Assembly: GCA_004172865.1 (NCBI GenBank)
Contig: SEBV01000008.1
Location: 21,933-85,932 of the forward strand
Direction: 5' to 3'
Origin: Gammaproteobacteria bacterium
GTDB lineage: Bacteria > Pseudomonadota > Gammaproteobacteria > Pseudomonadales > Cellvibrionaceae
DNA: 64,000 bases
Shown in pieces: positions 35,496-45,453 of the stretch. The notes beneath the pieces were generated by a model, which searched no databases, had not been told where the DNA came from, and worked only from the letters and a program-made list of their open reading frames with translations. The position numbers were made by a program, and so were the translations under genes. Each line of letters opens with the position of its first letter. Positions within the stretch are counted from its first letter, which is position 1.

Positions 35496-38400
35496 ATGCG
35501 CATTTCTTTACGTTGGCCAAATTTACTTATTTGTGGCCTATTTATAACACTGGTTGGATGCGGCAAACCCGCCACTGATAATGCAGCCGCACCAGTAGGT
35601 GATACAGAAAAAAGCCGAGCGCTTTTTAGTTCTGATATTAAGGATGCAAAAGTTTTGGTTTTCTCCAAAACCAAAGGTTGGCGTCATGACTCTATTCCCG
35701 CAGGAATAGCGGCACTTCAAAAAATGGCGACAGATAATGCGTTCACGGTAGTCGCCACCGAAGACGCAGAAGTATTTACCGATACGCAGTTAAGCAGTTT
35801 CAACGCAATCGTATTTTTAAATACCACACTCGACGTGCTGGATGATAATCAGCAAGTTGCTATGGAGCGTTTTATTCAATCTGGCGGCGGCTTTGTCGGT
35901 ATTCATGCTGCAGCAGATACTGAATGGGAAGGTAATTGGATATGGTACCGTCGTTTGGTGGGTGCCGTTTTTAAAAGCCATCCCAGTGAGCCCAGCAATG
36001 TGCAAATCGCGCGTGTAGATGTGAAGGATGCAAATCATCTTTCAACCGAAAAGTTACCAGCGTCTTTTGAAATTGCAGATGAGTGGTATGACTACCGCGA
36101 CTTTTATGAATTCAATAAAGTTTTATTAACAGTTGATGAAAAAACCTATCGTGGCGGTAAACACGGTGATTATCACCCGATCACCTGGTATCACGATTTT
36201 GATGGTGGCCGTTCTTTCTACACCGGTCTTGGTCACACTGCAGAAACATTTTCTCGCCCTGAATTTATTTCGTTACTTTTAGGCGGTTTGAAATACGCTG
36301 TTGGTGGAAAACCAAAACTTGATTACACCAAAGCGGCACCTGAGCCAAATCGTTTTATTAAAAAGACGATTGTCGATCATTTAAATGAACCTGTTAATTT
36401 AAGTTTTTTTGCAAATGGTGATGCATTAATTGCGCAGCGCGGCGGTAATATTTTGGTGGTTGATTATAAAACTGGCGAAGCTCGCGATGGCGGAAAAATT
36501 GAAGTTGATCCACACGGTTCAATTGAGTTTGGTTTGTTAGGTTTTGCAGTTGATCCGAATTTTGATAAAAATCAAAATATCTATGCCGCCTACAATGCTG
36601 CAAAAGCAGATGGAAGTTCGGTTGAACGTCTTTCCCGTTTCAAATGGAAAGACGGAAAGTTGGATAACAGCTCTGAGCAAATTTTTTGGGAATACCACAT
36701 CGATCAAAACTGCTGCCACACCGGCGGTGATTTGCAATTTGGTAACAACGGCGAGTTATTTGTATCTACAGGTGATAACTCCAATCCATTTACCGAAGAA
36801 GGTTATGGCCCGATAGATTTGCGCGATGACGCCGCAAAAAGCGATGCATTGCGCGGCGCAGGAAATACTCAGGATCTCCGTGGAAAAGTTCTGCGTATTC
36901 TTCCTAAAGAAGCTGGCGGTTATGATATTCCTAAAGGCAATTTATTCAGTGATCCTAAAGATGGTCGTCCTGAAATTTACGTAATGGGTACCCGTAACGC
37001 TTATAAAATTACTTACGATAAGGTTACTTCTACTTTGTTTTATGGCGATATCGGCCCTGATGCAGGAGAAGATTCTGCAATAAAAGGAACCCGTGGATAC
37101 GATGAAGTAAATCGTGTAACTAAGGCGGGTAATTTTGGTTGGCCATTATTTGTTGGTAACAATTACGCTTATAAAGATTTCAATTATGCGACGGGAAAAT
37201 CAGAAAAATATTTTGACCCTTTAGCGCCTGCTAATAATTCTCCACGTAATACTGGTTTGAAAATTTTACCGCCCGCACAACGCCCGTTGCTATGGTATCC
37301 CTACGGTGCTTCGGATCAATTTCCTGAATTAGGAAAAGGTGGCCGAATGGCATTGGTAGCTGATGTTTATCACGATAATGATTATCCTGCGAATGAACAT
37401 CGTTTACCGGCTTACTACAACAACAAATTATTTATTCTCGATTTCATGCGCAATTGGGTTAAAGCCGTGAGCTTTGATGAATTTGGTCGCATTGTTAAAA
37501 TTGAGCCTTTTGCACCTAATGTTGAATACACATCTCCGATTGATTCGCGTTTTGCTCCCGATGGAACTTTATATGTTCTTGAATATGGTAAGGCGTGGTT
37601 TAAAGGTAACCCTGAAGCAAGTTTGAGTCGTATCGAATATGCGGGAGCAGGAAATCGTCCGCCGCTTGCCAAAATTGTTTTCGATAAATCACAAGGCGCA
37701 GCACCTTATAAAGCAATTGCGGATGCGAAAGAGTCGATTGACTTGGATGGTGATAAGTTAACTTACGCATGGTCTTTGAAAACGCCTGATGGAAAAATTT
37801 TCCCGCTCGGCGCCAATCAGCAACAAGAAGTTGCTATCAATGATGCTGGCGAATATATTTTGAAACTTGATATTAAAGATCCTGCCGGCGCATCAGCAAG
37901 CACAGAATCAAAAATTCAAGTTGGTAATGAGCCTGCTGTGATTGATGTGAAGCTCGACGGTAATCAATCCTTTTATTGGCCGAATACGTCAAGCGTTAAA
38001 TATGCTATCACTGTTAATGATAAAGAAGATGGTGCAATTGAAGGCGAACAACCAAATCTTAATGTTGATTTTGCTGCGGTAGAAGATGCGACTGCACCAG
38101 CCGAAGGCCACCAACAAGCAGACGTTGCAACTGTTGCTAAAAGTATTATGGAAGCCAACGGCTGTAAGGCTTGTCATAGTTACGATGTAAAAGTTGTTGG
38201 TCCCGCATTTAATGATGTGGCTGCACGTTATAAAAATGACAAAAATGCTGTGAATTATCTTGTGAACAAAATTAAGAAAGGCGGCAACGGTGTTTGGGGT
38301 GAAGTTAATATGCCATCCTTTGCAACCTTAAGTGATGAAGATAGAACTGCATTGGCGACTTACGTTTTATCACTTGCTGATGTAAAAAAATCTTTACCTT

Positions 38401-38972
38401 TACAGGGCAATTTAAAATTTTCGGCAAGCACACAAGACCAACAAGCATTTGACGCTAATAGTGAACCTGCAGCCATAACAACTAAAAAGTTCGCATTGGT
38501 AACGTCCTATACAGATAAAGGCAGCGCAGTGATTGGCCCTATAACGGTGAAGAAAACTGTGACGCTGGAACCTGCGCGCCTTAATCTTAGTTCAATTGTG
38601 GATTTGAAATTGGCGAGCAAATTCGTGGAAGCAGGACGTCATAATGGCCGCGACACTCTTATGGTTCCTGCAACTGGTGCTTGGTTAAGTTTGCCATTGG
38701 GTCATTATGACTTAACAGGTGTTAACGCAATTCGTGTCGGTGGATGGATTGGTAAAGAAACTAGCGCATGGCAGTTTGAATTGCGTCTTGGTTCGCCGAC
38801 GGGACCATTGATTGGAACAAGTGAGAATCCTGGAAAAGTGCTGGATGCTTATTTGCGCAGTGAAATTAAGTTGCAATCGCAAACTGGATTCCAGGATGTA
38901 TTCTTATTGATTCGTACGGCTGAAAAATCTACTAGCGAATTAGAGTTGTTGGATGTTTCTTTTCATAAGTAA
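35496..38972 (+). CDS. ThuA / quinoprotein / PKD / cytochrome c multidomain lipoprotein
   Basis: 1158 residues with a lipobox (ITLVGCG). Domains in order: ThuA-like glutamine-amidotransferase fold (about 45-265; VLVFSKTKGWRHDSIPAGIA, VGIHAAADTEW); glucose/sorbosone dehydrogenase beta-propeller (about 285-710; LAFAVDPNF-like LLGFAVDPNFD, GGDLQFGNNGELF, YVMGTRNAYKI); PKD domain (about 712-806); class I cytochrome c (about 870-965; heme motif CKACH, distal Met in NMPSFATLSD); C-terminal galactose-binding-like/CBM6-type region (about 1025-1158). The ThuA-GSDH-PKD-cytochrome layout is known in sugar-degrading bacteria. Likely an outer-membrane-attached oxidase of a glycan-derived sugar. Monocistronic. 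Confidence 0.85.
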   Translation: MRISLRWPNLLICGLFITLVGCGKPATDNAAAPVGDTEKSRALFSSDIKDAKVLVFSKTKGWRHDSIPAGIAALQKMATDNAFTVVATEDAEVFTDTQLSSFNAIVFLNTTLDVLDDNQQVAMERFIQSGGGFVGIHAAADTEWEGNWIWYRRLVGAVFKSHPSEPSNVQIARVDVKDANHLSTEKLPASFEIADEWYDYRDFYEFNKVLLTVDEKTYRGGKHGDYHPITWYHDFDGGRSFYTGLGHTAETFSRPEFISLLLGGLKYAVGGKPKLDYTKAAPEPNRFIKKTIVDHLNEPVNLSFFANGDALIAQRGGNILVVDYKTGEARDGGKIEVDPHGSIEFGLLGFAVDPNFDKNQNIYAAYNAAKADGSSVERLSRFKWKDGKLDNSSEQIFWEYHIDQNCCHTGGDLQFGNNGELFVSTGDNSNPFTEEGYGPIDLRDDAAKSDALRGAGNTQDLRGKVLRILPKEAGGYDIPKGNLFSDPKDGRPEIYVMGTRNAYKITYDKVTSTLFYGDIGPDAGEDSAIKGTRGYDEVNRVTKAGNFGWPLFVGNNYAYKDFNYATGKSEKYFDPLAPANNSPRNTGLKILPPAQRPLLWYPYGASDQFPELGKGGRMALVADVYHDNDYPANEHRLPAYYNNKLFILDFMRNWVKAVSFDEFGRIVKIEPFAPNVEYTSPIDSRFAPDGTLYVLEYGKAWFKGNPEASLSRIEYAGAGNRPPLAKIVFDKSQGAAPYKAIADAKESIDLDGDKLTYAWSLKTPDGKIFPLGANQQQEVAINDAGEYILKLDIKDPAGASASTESKIQVGNEPAVIDVKLDGNQSFYWPNTSSVKYAITVNDKEDGAIEGEQPNLNVDFAAVEDATAPAEGHQQADVATVAKSIMEANGCKACHSYDVKVVGPAFNDVAARYKNDKNAVNYLVNKIKKGGNGVWGEVNMPSFATLSDEDRTALATYVLSLADVKKSLPLQGNLKFSASTQDQQAFDANSEPAAITTKKFALVTSYTDKGSAVIGPITVKKTVTLEPARLNLSSIVDLKLASKFVEAGRHNGRDTLMVPATGAWLSLPLGHYDLTGVNAIRVGGWIGKETSAWQFELRLGSPTGPLIGTSENPGKVLDAYLRSEIKLQSQTGFQDVFLLIRTAEKSTSELELLDVSFHK

Positions 38973-38983
38973 TTGTTAAATTT

Positions 38984-39011
38984 TTGGTTCGATAATATTT
39001 TATCGAACCAA
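38984..39011. other. Palindrome downstream of the multidomain gene
   Basis: Perfect 12-bp arms TTGGTTCGATAA / TTATCGAACCAA around TATT. On the plus strand it is followed by ATAAAA rather than T, so it is a weak terminator at best. It lies directly before a strong one. Confidence 0.55.
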
Positions 39012-39026
39012 ATAAAAAAGCTAAAT

Positions 39027-39067
39027 AAAAAAGCCGGATTATGTTTCCATAATCCGGCTTTTTTTAT
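39027..39067. terminator. Bidirectional terminator, multidomain lipoprotein / xthA
   Basis: Arms AAGCCGGATTATG and CATAATCCGGCTT around TTTC, flanked by an A-run and a seven-T run. Serves both converging genes. Confidence 0.93.
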
Positions 39068-39087
39068 TTAATTACTTTGAGTGGAAT

Positions 39088-39897
39088 TTATTTGAAGGTT
39101 GCCCAGATAGGGCAGTGATCAGAAGCTTTTTCAAGTCCGCGAATATTGTAGTCTATACCGGTGTCTACACAGGCGTCGTATAGTTTGTGTGTAGCTAGAA
39201 TTAAATCAATACGTAAACCGCGTTTGGGATTATCTTCAAATCCTCCACTGCGATAATCAAACCAACTAAATAAATCAGCTGTTTCGGGATTTTGCTCGCG
39301 AAAAGTGTCTTTGAATCCCCATGCCAATAATTGGTTCAACCAAATCCGTTCTTCCGGTAAGAAGCTGCATTTGCCAGTGCGAAGCCAACGTTTGCGGTTA
39401 ACATCGCCAATGCCTATGTCACAATCTTGATGGGAAATATTCATATCGCCCATCAGAATAATATTTTGTTCCGGGTTAAAACTGGTCGTTAAAAAACTTA
39501 GTAGATCGCCATAAAATTTTTCTTTCGCAGGAAATTTCACGGGATGATCACGACTTTCACCTTGAGGGAAATAACCGTTAAACACAGTTACTTCACCTTG
39601 TGGAGTGTCAAACGTTCCGCCGATAAAACGCTTCTGCGCAGTTTCATCGCAGGTGGGAAAGCCTTTAAACGTTGTTTTAAACGGATACCTAGAAAGTAGG
39701 GCGACACCATAATGAGTTTTTTGACCGTGAAACGCAAAGTGATAGCCCAACTTCTCGATGTCGGCGATGGGGAAGTCAGGATCATTCACCTTGGTTTCTT
39801 GTAGGCCAATAAAGTCTGGCGAGTGCGCGTCAATAACGGCTTGTAAATGGCTTAATCGCATACGAATACTATTTACATTAAAAGATATGGCTTTCAT
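39088..39897 (-). CDS. xthA: Exodeoxyribonuclease III
   Basis: 269 residues, the usual XthA size. AP endonuclease and 3'-5' exonuclease of base excision repair. Motifs of the endonuclease/exonuclease/phosphatase fold: SFNVNSIRMRL (metal Asn), LQETKV (metal Glu), YGVALLSRYP, NGYFPQGE, LMGDMNISHQDCDIG (catalytic Asp/Asn), and SDHCPIWA (general-base His) at the C-terminus. It stands alone, with terminators on both sides. Confidence 0.96.
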   Translation of the reverse strand: MKAISFNVNSIRMRLSHLQAVIDAHSPDFIGLQETKVNDPDFPIADIEKLGYHFAFHGQKTHYGVALLSRYPFKTTFKGFPTCDETAQKRFIGGTFDTPQGEVTVFNGYFPQGESRDHPVKFPAKEKFYGDLLSFLTTSFNPEQNIILMGDMNISHQDCDIGIGDVNRKRWLRTGKCSFLPEERIWLNQLLAWGFKDTFREQNPETADLFSWFDYRSGGFEDNPKRGLRIDLILATHKLYDACVDTGIDYNIRGLEKASDHCPIWATFK

Positions 39898-39916
39898 AGC
39901 GTTGGTTCCAAGCGAT

Positions 39917-39948
39917 AAAAAAACCCGAGTATATAGACTCGGGTTTTT
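39917..39948 (-). terminator. Terminator between xthA and prc
   Basis: Arms AAAAACCCGAGT and ACTCGGGTTTTT around ATATAG. The next downstream minus-strand gene is prc, so on that strand it ends transcription from xthA; it lies 19 bp past the start side of xthA and 22 bp from the prc stop, so it serves as the prc terminator or as a symmetric spacer. Confidence 0.75.
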
Positions 39949-39969
39949 AATTGAAGTAAAAAATACTAT

Positions 39970-42081
39970 TTAAGGATTTGTTTTTTGCGTAACTTGAACT
40001 GGCTTTTTGGTTTGTAAAATGAAGTCACCCAAAATTTTTCCAGTCTCAACCAGATAAGGATCTTTCTCTGGTTCAAGATCTTTTTTCTTGGGCTGAGCAG
40101 CTTCGTCTTCGTCTTTTTTAGTTTCCTTCGCTTTGTAATCAGCGTAATTAGCGTAAACAGCTTCACCCTTAGATTTACGTTTCTGATTTTCAATATCCAG
40201 CGTTCGCTGTTCAATTTGCTGTTGTTCTTGCTGACGAGTTGCAAGTTTTAGTGAAACCACTTTTTTACTGTTCAGCTCTTCGTAAAATGCAGCTTGTTTT
40301 TTCAACGCAACAAAATCAGGGTCAGTTTTTAAACGCTCTTCATGGGCAGGTTTTAATGCTGGCAACAATGCGCTGATATTGTTGTAAGTATTATGTGGAG
40401 CTGCGTTTATTTGGTCCCAAGGCAATGCATTGTCATAACTGCTTTCACCAAGCTCTTTGGTATTTACAAGGCTTGGAAATTCAATGTCGGGAATTACGCC
40501 GCGATGTTGAGTACTATCACCAGACACACGATAAAATTTTGCTTGGGTAATTTTAATATTACCTTCGCCTTTTTCTATTGGCATATAGCTTTGTACTGAA
40601 CCTTTGCCCCATGTAGTTGAGCCTACAACTAAACCGCGGCCATAATCCTGAATTGCACCAGCAAAAATTTCAGACGCCGATGCACTGAAGCGATTAATTA
40701 AAACAATTAATGGCCCGCGATAAACCGCTGGGGTTGTTGCACGCACATCGCGTGAAATCATGTTGTTACTTTGGCGAATTTGTACAACGGGGCCCGGATC
40801 TATAAACAGGTTGGTAAGTATTGCCGATTCTGGCAAAGAACCTCCACCATTTTCCCGCAAGTCCAACACAAGACCGTCAATATTCTCGTCTTTTAATTCT
40901 TGAATCAGACGATACACATCGCGACCAATACTCGCACTTTGATCAAAGTTACCGTAGAAAACGGGAATATCAATAACACCTAGTTTCAGATTTTGTGCGC
41001 CGTTCTTAACATTCAAAATAGATTTTTTTGCTTTTTGATCTTCTAGCTCAATGGTGTCGCGTTTGATTGGAATAATTCTATGCTCGGTCACCGTTGGATC
41101 TGCAGCCACAACCTCAAGACGAACTATAGTTCCTTTAGGGCCTTTGATTTTCTTAACAACGTCTGTGAGTCTCCAGCCGATAATATCTTCGAATTCACCT
41201 TTTTCACCTTGGGCGACACCCACGATTTTATCGTTAGGTTTTAGTTGGCCTTGTTTTTCTGCTGGGCTAGCAGGAATTAAGCGCGCCACTTTAGTGTAAT
41301 CATCATCTACTTTTAATTCGGCACCAATCCCTTCAAATTTATTGGTCATACTGGTGGCAAAGTTTTGCGAATTATCGGGCGATAAATAATTGGTATGCGG
41401 ATCGTATAACATGGTTAAAGAATTCATCATAATGCTGAATACTTCTTCCGATGTTTGCTGTTTAAAATAACGCAGTTGAGTCGCGTAGCGTTTGCGTAAA
41501 GTGGTTCTACTTTCTTCCAATGTTTTACCGTTCAGAACCGAACTCAACAGATTGGCTTTGATATTTTGTATCCACAATTTATCAGCTGCTTCCGCATTTG
41601 CTGGCCAGGTTTCATTTTTGCGATCTGAATTATAAGTTTCGTCAGCGTCAAAATTAAATTCGACTTTTTTGTCATCAAGCATTGCGATAACACGTGTGAG
41701 ACGATCATTAAATCGTTCACCGAAGCGATTATAAATAGCAAAGCCATTAAGCAGTTTTCCTGCTTTAAAATCATCATCAAATGTTTTGCGGTATTTATCG
41801 AATTCAGCAAGATCTGAGGCGAGAAAGAAATTTTTTGAACTATCCAGAGTTTTCAAATATTCGTCTAGAAAACGTGAGCTTAACGCGTCGTTAAGCTCTT
41901 GTTTACGATAATGGTGTTCGCTGAGTTGGTTAACAATTTCTATAGCGGTTTTGGATTGAATATCGACAGGTTTTAACTTAACAACTTTGGATGTGTCATC
42001 GAGCGCAAAACTATTGAGACTGAAAACAACAGCAGATGTTAAAAAAGAAACACGTAAAATTCGCGAAAACAAAGGTTGCAT
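39970..42081 (-). CDS. prc: Tail-specific (C-terminal processing) protease Prc
   Basis: 703-residue periplasmic serine protease that degrades ssrA-tagged and other proteins by their C-termini and matures cell-wall-related proteins. Signal peptide (VSFLTSAVVFSLNSFA). N-terminal Tsp helical domain; PDZ domain with GIGAELKVDDDYTKVARLIP; S41 catalytic core with LVLDLRENGGGSLPESAILT, INRFSASASEIFAGAIQDYG (catalytic Ser) and GSTTWGKGSVQ (catalytic Lys). C-terminal DUF3340 region with many Lys/Glu/Gln. Full length compared with E. coli Prc (682). Single gene. Confidence 0.96.
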   Translation of the reverse strand: MQPLFSRILRVSFLTSAVVFSLNSFALDDTSKVVKLKPVDIQSKTAIEIVNQLSEHHYRKQELNDALSSRFLDEYLKTLDSSKNFFLASDLAEFDKYRKTFDDDFKAGKLLNGFAIYNRFGERFNDRLTRVIAMLDDKKVEFNFDADETYNSDRKNETWPANAEAADKLWIQNIKANLLSSVLNGKTLEESRTTLRKRYATQLRYFKQQTSEEVFSIMMNSLTMLYDPHTNYLSPDNSQNFATSMTNKFEGIGAELKVDDDYTKVARLIPASPAEKQGQLKPNDKIVGVAQGEKGEFEDIIGWRLTDVVKKIKGPKGTIVRLEVVAADPTVTEHRIIPIKRDTIELEDQKAKKSILNVKNGAQNLKLGVIDIPVFYGNFDQSASIGRDVYRLIQELKDENIDGLVLDLRENGGGSLPESAILTNLFIDPGPVVQIRQSNNMISRDVRATTPAVYRGPLIVLINRFSASASEIFAGAIQDYGRGLVVGSTTWGKGSVQSYMPIEKGEGNIKITQAKFYRVSGDSTQHRGVIPDIEFPSLVNTKELGESSYDNALPWDQINAAPHNTYNNISALLPALKPAHEERLKTDPDFVALKKQAAFYEELNSKKVVSLKLATRQQEQQQIEQRTLDIENQKRKSKGEAVYANYADYKAKETKKDEDEAAQPKKKDLEPEKDPYLVETGKILGDFILQTKKPVQVTQKTNP

Positions 42082-42284
42082 AAGACAAATCTCAAATGAG
42101 GGGCGACAGCCTGATTCCCGGGCGACTAGCGAGGGCTTACTATAACTTACTTGTCATCAAGCAAGCCATAGTGGCTCGGGATCTAGCGTAAATAGTTTCG
42201 CTAAAGGAATTAATCGCAAGCGCTGCTGTCGAAAAAAATTACTCTGAATAATTGGGGGATTTATTGAAACTTACAAGGGCACGA

Positions 42285-43181
42285 TTAATGATTATTTTTT
42301 GTTGCTCTGACCCGTAAATCATCAATAGAAAGCCACAATTCTTTGCGCTCAAGTGGAGTCGCTTTAGGTAAAAAAGGGTTGTTGATATAAAAGGCACGAC
42401 GATTGGGTAAATCAGCTCGATCCAGCACATCTTTTACTTCTTTACTGTTGTAAAAATAGTTATCAAAACTGCCATCTTTGATGGCTGCTTCCAAACCATT
42501 TTCAATGTCTTTTGCAACTTCAGCTTCGTTTTTGTGTACAAAAAAATAAGTAGGTAGGGGATAGACCAGCACCAATTGTTTTTCCACTGCAAGATTCAAT
42601 TTTGGAAACGCGCTTGTTTCACTCCAGGCTTCATTAGCGCCGCGTGGAAATGCATCAAAACGTCCGCCATCCAGCATATAAAATAACCCAGGCTTTTTGG
42701 TGCTTTTCACTACGTTAAAACCGGCACTTTCCATAATGCTTGCATCCTGCCAGCTGCGACCTTGACCGAATTTAATTTTGCGTAAGTCATCGATGGTTTT
42801 AATTGCATCAAAACGGGCTTGATCTCCGTCGCGTATGATAAGAATTCGGTGACTCATCAGGCCCCGATAGGCATCAATTCTAACAGGTAGATAATCCTGT
42901 TCCATTTGATCAGAAGTTCCGCCCCACATCAGTGTAACGCTTCCGTTTTTTACGGATTCCATTAATCGAGGTCTTGAATAGGTTTCTTCAGTTGTAGTGA
43001 ATGTGTAGTGCTTGTTGCTGTAGCTTAAGGCGAGCTTCAGCAAGCCTTGCATATAGTCGGTTTGCACGGCGGATGGCATGTTGTACTTGATTTGCTTGTC
43101 AGCGGCGTAGGAGTTATGACCTGAGGCCAGTAAGTAAACTCCTAAAGCGATAAAGAAAAACTTGTTAACTGAATTAGACAT
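42285..43181 (-). CDS. Periplasmic solute-binding protein, paralogue 1
   Basis: 298 residues with signal peptide (FFFIALGVYLLASGHNSYA). Bilobed binding-protein features, but divergent from the standard family-3 proteins: FGQGRSWQDASIMESAGFNV, GLFYMLDGGRFDAFPRGANE, LVLVYPLPTYFFVHKNEAEV, IKDGSFDNYF. The same pattern occurs in the protein at 47871-48758, so the two are paralogues. No permease or ATPase nearby. Good ribosome site (AAGGATAATT). Ligand unknown; it might be a sensor or an orphan binding protein. Confidence 0.78.
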   Translation of the reverse strand: MSNSVNKFFFIALGVYLLASGHNSYAADKQIKYNMPSAVQTDYMQGLLKLALSYSNKHYTFTTTEETYSRPRLMESVKNGSVTLMWGGTSDQMEQDYLPVRIDAYRGLMSHRILIIRDGDQARFDAIKTIDDLRKIKFGQGRSWQDASIMESAGFNVVKSTKKPGLFYMLDGGRFDAFPRGANEAWSETSAFPKLNLAVEKQLVLVYPLPTYFFVHKNEAEVAKDIENGLEAAIKDGSFDNYFYNSKEVKDVLDRADLPNRRAFYINNPFLPKATPLERKELWLSIDDLRVRATKNNH

Positions 43182-43286
43182 TATAATTATCCTTGGAAAT
43201 TCATGTCCCTTAAATTTAGTATATAAAATTTTTTTTGCCTGAAAAAAATAATCCTCGCTCTGAGTGATATGTATTCGAACTATTGT

Positions 43287-43691
43287 TTAAAAACTGTCCG
43301 ATAGGGCGGCCGTGCTGCAGCGCCATATCATGTCGATAAATTCGTGCTGCTCATGATGGGTAATAACGATGCTGTCGATGCGGCAAACTTCGTGTCTATG
43401 CCAAATTAGATCATGTCTTGTGAAAACGGGCTCCTCGTTAGTCATGCCTTCGATAGTAACCACAACAGTATAGGCTTCAGACAATTCGAGCTGTTTAATC
43501 AGGTCATTCAGCAAGCCATGCGCTACGGTGGGATCTTGCAATGGCAACTTAACATGTTGTGAATCTATAAAAATATAATCACGTCCAAGCAGTTGGCTAA
43601 CACTTACATGTTCCAGTTGGATGACCTTGAGACTCGAGTGCGATGCACCCTCATTATTTATTTGAAGTGCCTGTTGATTACTACCGGGCAT
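43287..43691 (-). CDS. Hypothetical protein, 134 residues
   Basis: Not recognised. No signal peptide or membrane helix. It has a mixed alpha/beta look (KVIQLEHVSVSQLLGRDYIF, YTVVVTIEGMTNEEPVFTRH) and many His residues in the second half (RHDLIWHRHEVCRIDSIVIT followed by HHEQHE). The His/Glu cluster could bind metal. Its neighbours (a binding-protein gene after it, aroG-type gene before it) say little. Could be a small regulatory or metal-handling protein. Confidence 0.55.
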   Translation of the reverse strand: MPGSNQQALQINNEGASHSSLKVIQLEHVSVSQLLGRDYIFIDSQHVKLPLQDPTVAHGLLNDLIKQLELSEAYTVVVTIEGMTNEEPVFTRHDLIWHRHEVCRIDSIVITHHEQHEFIDMIWRCSTAALSDSF

Positions 43692-43939
43692 GCTTTACTC
43701 CGCAGAACCTGAAAATATGTGGGTGAGCAAGCGGTGTGCGGAATATGCGCTTCTGCAGTTTGTCATTACAAATTACAATCTTGCGATACCGGACTCCGAC
43801 TTTACTTATGCTATTAAGTCACTTGATTGGTAATCCGTTAAAATGAATCTAGCAGGCGGGCTTTATAATTACTAAGAATTCTTAGTCCTGATTTGTGAGA
43901 AAATCGTTGAAATTGGTAATTAGAACACCATTTTAGAAT

Positions 43940-43971
43940 AACAAAAAAGCGGCCTAAGCCGCTTTTTTGTT
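43940..43971 (-). terminator. Terminator after the DAHP synthase gene
   Basis: Perfect 14-bp arms AACAAAAAAGCGGC and GCCGCTTTTTTGTT around CTAA; 28 bp past the minus-strand stop. Confidence 0.95.
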
Positions 43972-43998
43972 TAACTATCAAGTAGATATAAGTTTCTG

Positions 43999-45072
43999 CT
44001 AAAGCTCTCTCTTAAGCAGGCTTTCCTTAATAGTGTCGCGCATTTTTCTAATCGCTTTTTCAGTTGTTACCCAATCAATGCACGCATCTGTTACCGAAAC
44101 GCCATATTTTAGATCACAGAGATTTGCCGGAATGCTCTGGTTACCTGCACCTATATTACTTTCCACCATTAAACCAATGATAGATTTATTGCCTTCGAGA
44201 ATTTGATTGGCCACGTTTTCCATAACCAGAGTTTGCAATTCATGGTTTTTGTTGGAATTCGCGTGACTGCAATCAACCATAATATTTGGCGTAATTTTAG
44301 CTTTTGCCAATTCCTGTTCACATACAGCAACGCTGACCGAATCATAATTTGGTTTGCCGTTACCACCGCGCAAAACTACATGACCATAACCATTGCCACG
44401 CGTATGAATAATCGCAACCTGACCTTCAGTATTAATACCCAAAAAGCGGTGAGGGCTAGAGACAGATTGCAGCGCATTGATCGCGACTGTAAGGCCACCA
44501 TCAGTACCATTTTTGAAACCAACCGCTGACGACAAACCACTCGCCATTTCGCGATGGGTTTGGGATTCGGTAGTACGTGCACCAATCGCCGACCAGCTAA
44601 TTAAATCATGCAAGTATTGTGGTGATATAGGATCAAGCGCTTCAGTCGCCGCTGGCAAACCAATTTCTGCTATATCCAATAACAACTTACGGCCGATGTG
44701 TAAACCTTCTTGTATCTTGAATGAGTCGTTTAAGTAAGGGTCGTTAATTAAACCTTTCCAGCCTACAGTCGTGCGAGGTTTTTCAAAGTAGACGCGCATA
44801 ACTATATAGATGGTGTCGCTAACTTCTTCCGCCAATTTTTTCAGGCGCTGCGCATAGTCTTTTGCCGCTTCAACATCGTGAATAGAGCAAGGGCCTATTA
44901 CGACAAAAATTCGGTGGTCTTTGCGGTCGAGAATATTGCGAACTACAGCGCGGCCTTGAGTGACCACGTCGCGTGCTTTATCCGTTAATGGCAATTCTGC
45001 CTTAAGTTGATCTGGTGATATCAGCAACTCCTGCGATACCACATTAAGGTCATCTACTTGAATGTCACTCAT
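43999..45072 (-). CDS. 3-deoxy-7-phosphoheptulonate synthase, AroG/F/H class
   Basis: 357 residues, class I-alpha DAHP synthase, cytosolic, first step of the shikimate pathway (PEP plus erythrose-4-phosphate). Family landmarks: FVVIGPCSIHDVEAAKDYAQ, MRVYFEKPRTTVGWKGLIND, GARTTESQTHREMASGLSSA, VVLRGGNGKPNYD and IMVDCSHANSNKNHE. Length and these motifs match the three E. coli isoenzymes. Which aromatic amino acid inhibits it cannot be told with confidence by eye. Single gene with its own terminator. Confidence 0.95.
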   Translation of the reverse strand: MSDIQVDDLNVVSQELLISPDQLKAELPLTDKARDVVTQGRAVVRNILDRKDHRIFVVIGPCSIHDVEAAKDYAQRLKKLAEEVSDTIYIVMRVYFEKPRTTVGWKGLINDPYLNDSFKIQEGLHIGRKLLLDIAEIGLPAATEALDPISPQYLHDLISWSAIGARTTESQTHREMASGLSSAVGFKNGTDGGLTVAINALQSVSSPHRFLGINTEGQVAIIHTRGNGYGHVVLRGGNGKPNYDSVSVAVCEQELAKAKITPNIMVDCSHANSNKNHELQTLVMENVANQILEGNKSIIGLMVESNIGAGNQSIPANLCDLKYGVSVTDACIDWVTTEKAIRKMRDTIKESLLKREL

Positions 45073-45453
45073 TACAATTTTCCGTCAATTTGGTCGATTA
45101 GGAGGCTATTCTACTTAAAATAAACCACTTTTGTAGATATTTTTATTAATTATCGCCATAAAAGCAATCAATACAGTTGTTTGTAATTCGCCGTCATCTC
45201 GATATATTTTGTGCACTTGAGCGCGAAAAGTGATGGCTATCCTATTGGAATTCCGCTTATTTGCAGTTTTGTGGAGTTTTTATGAGTTTGCGATTACAGA
45301 CCTGCTCAAATTCTCTTTTTTGTTAAGATTCTTAGTTGGTTGATCTGCCAGTTAAATTTTTTAAATTCTTGTCAACGAATTTTCGGTAACGGCGTTAATA
45401 CCTTGGACAGCGCAATAAAGCGTTTAAGTAAATCGCCCACTTGGAGATTCATC
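45073..45453. other. 381-bp divergent intergenic region
   Basis: Holds the promoters of the DAHP synthase gene and of the exported basic protein. I see no long frame. A 14-codon frame starting at about 45281 after a GGAG site could be a leader peptide but has no supporting terminator or codon bias, so I do not call it. Confidence 0.35.
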
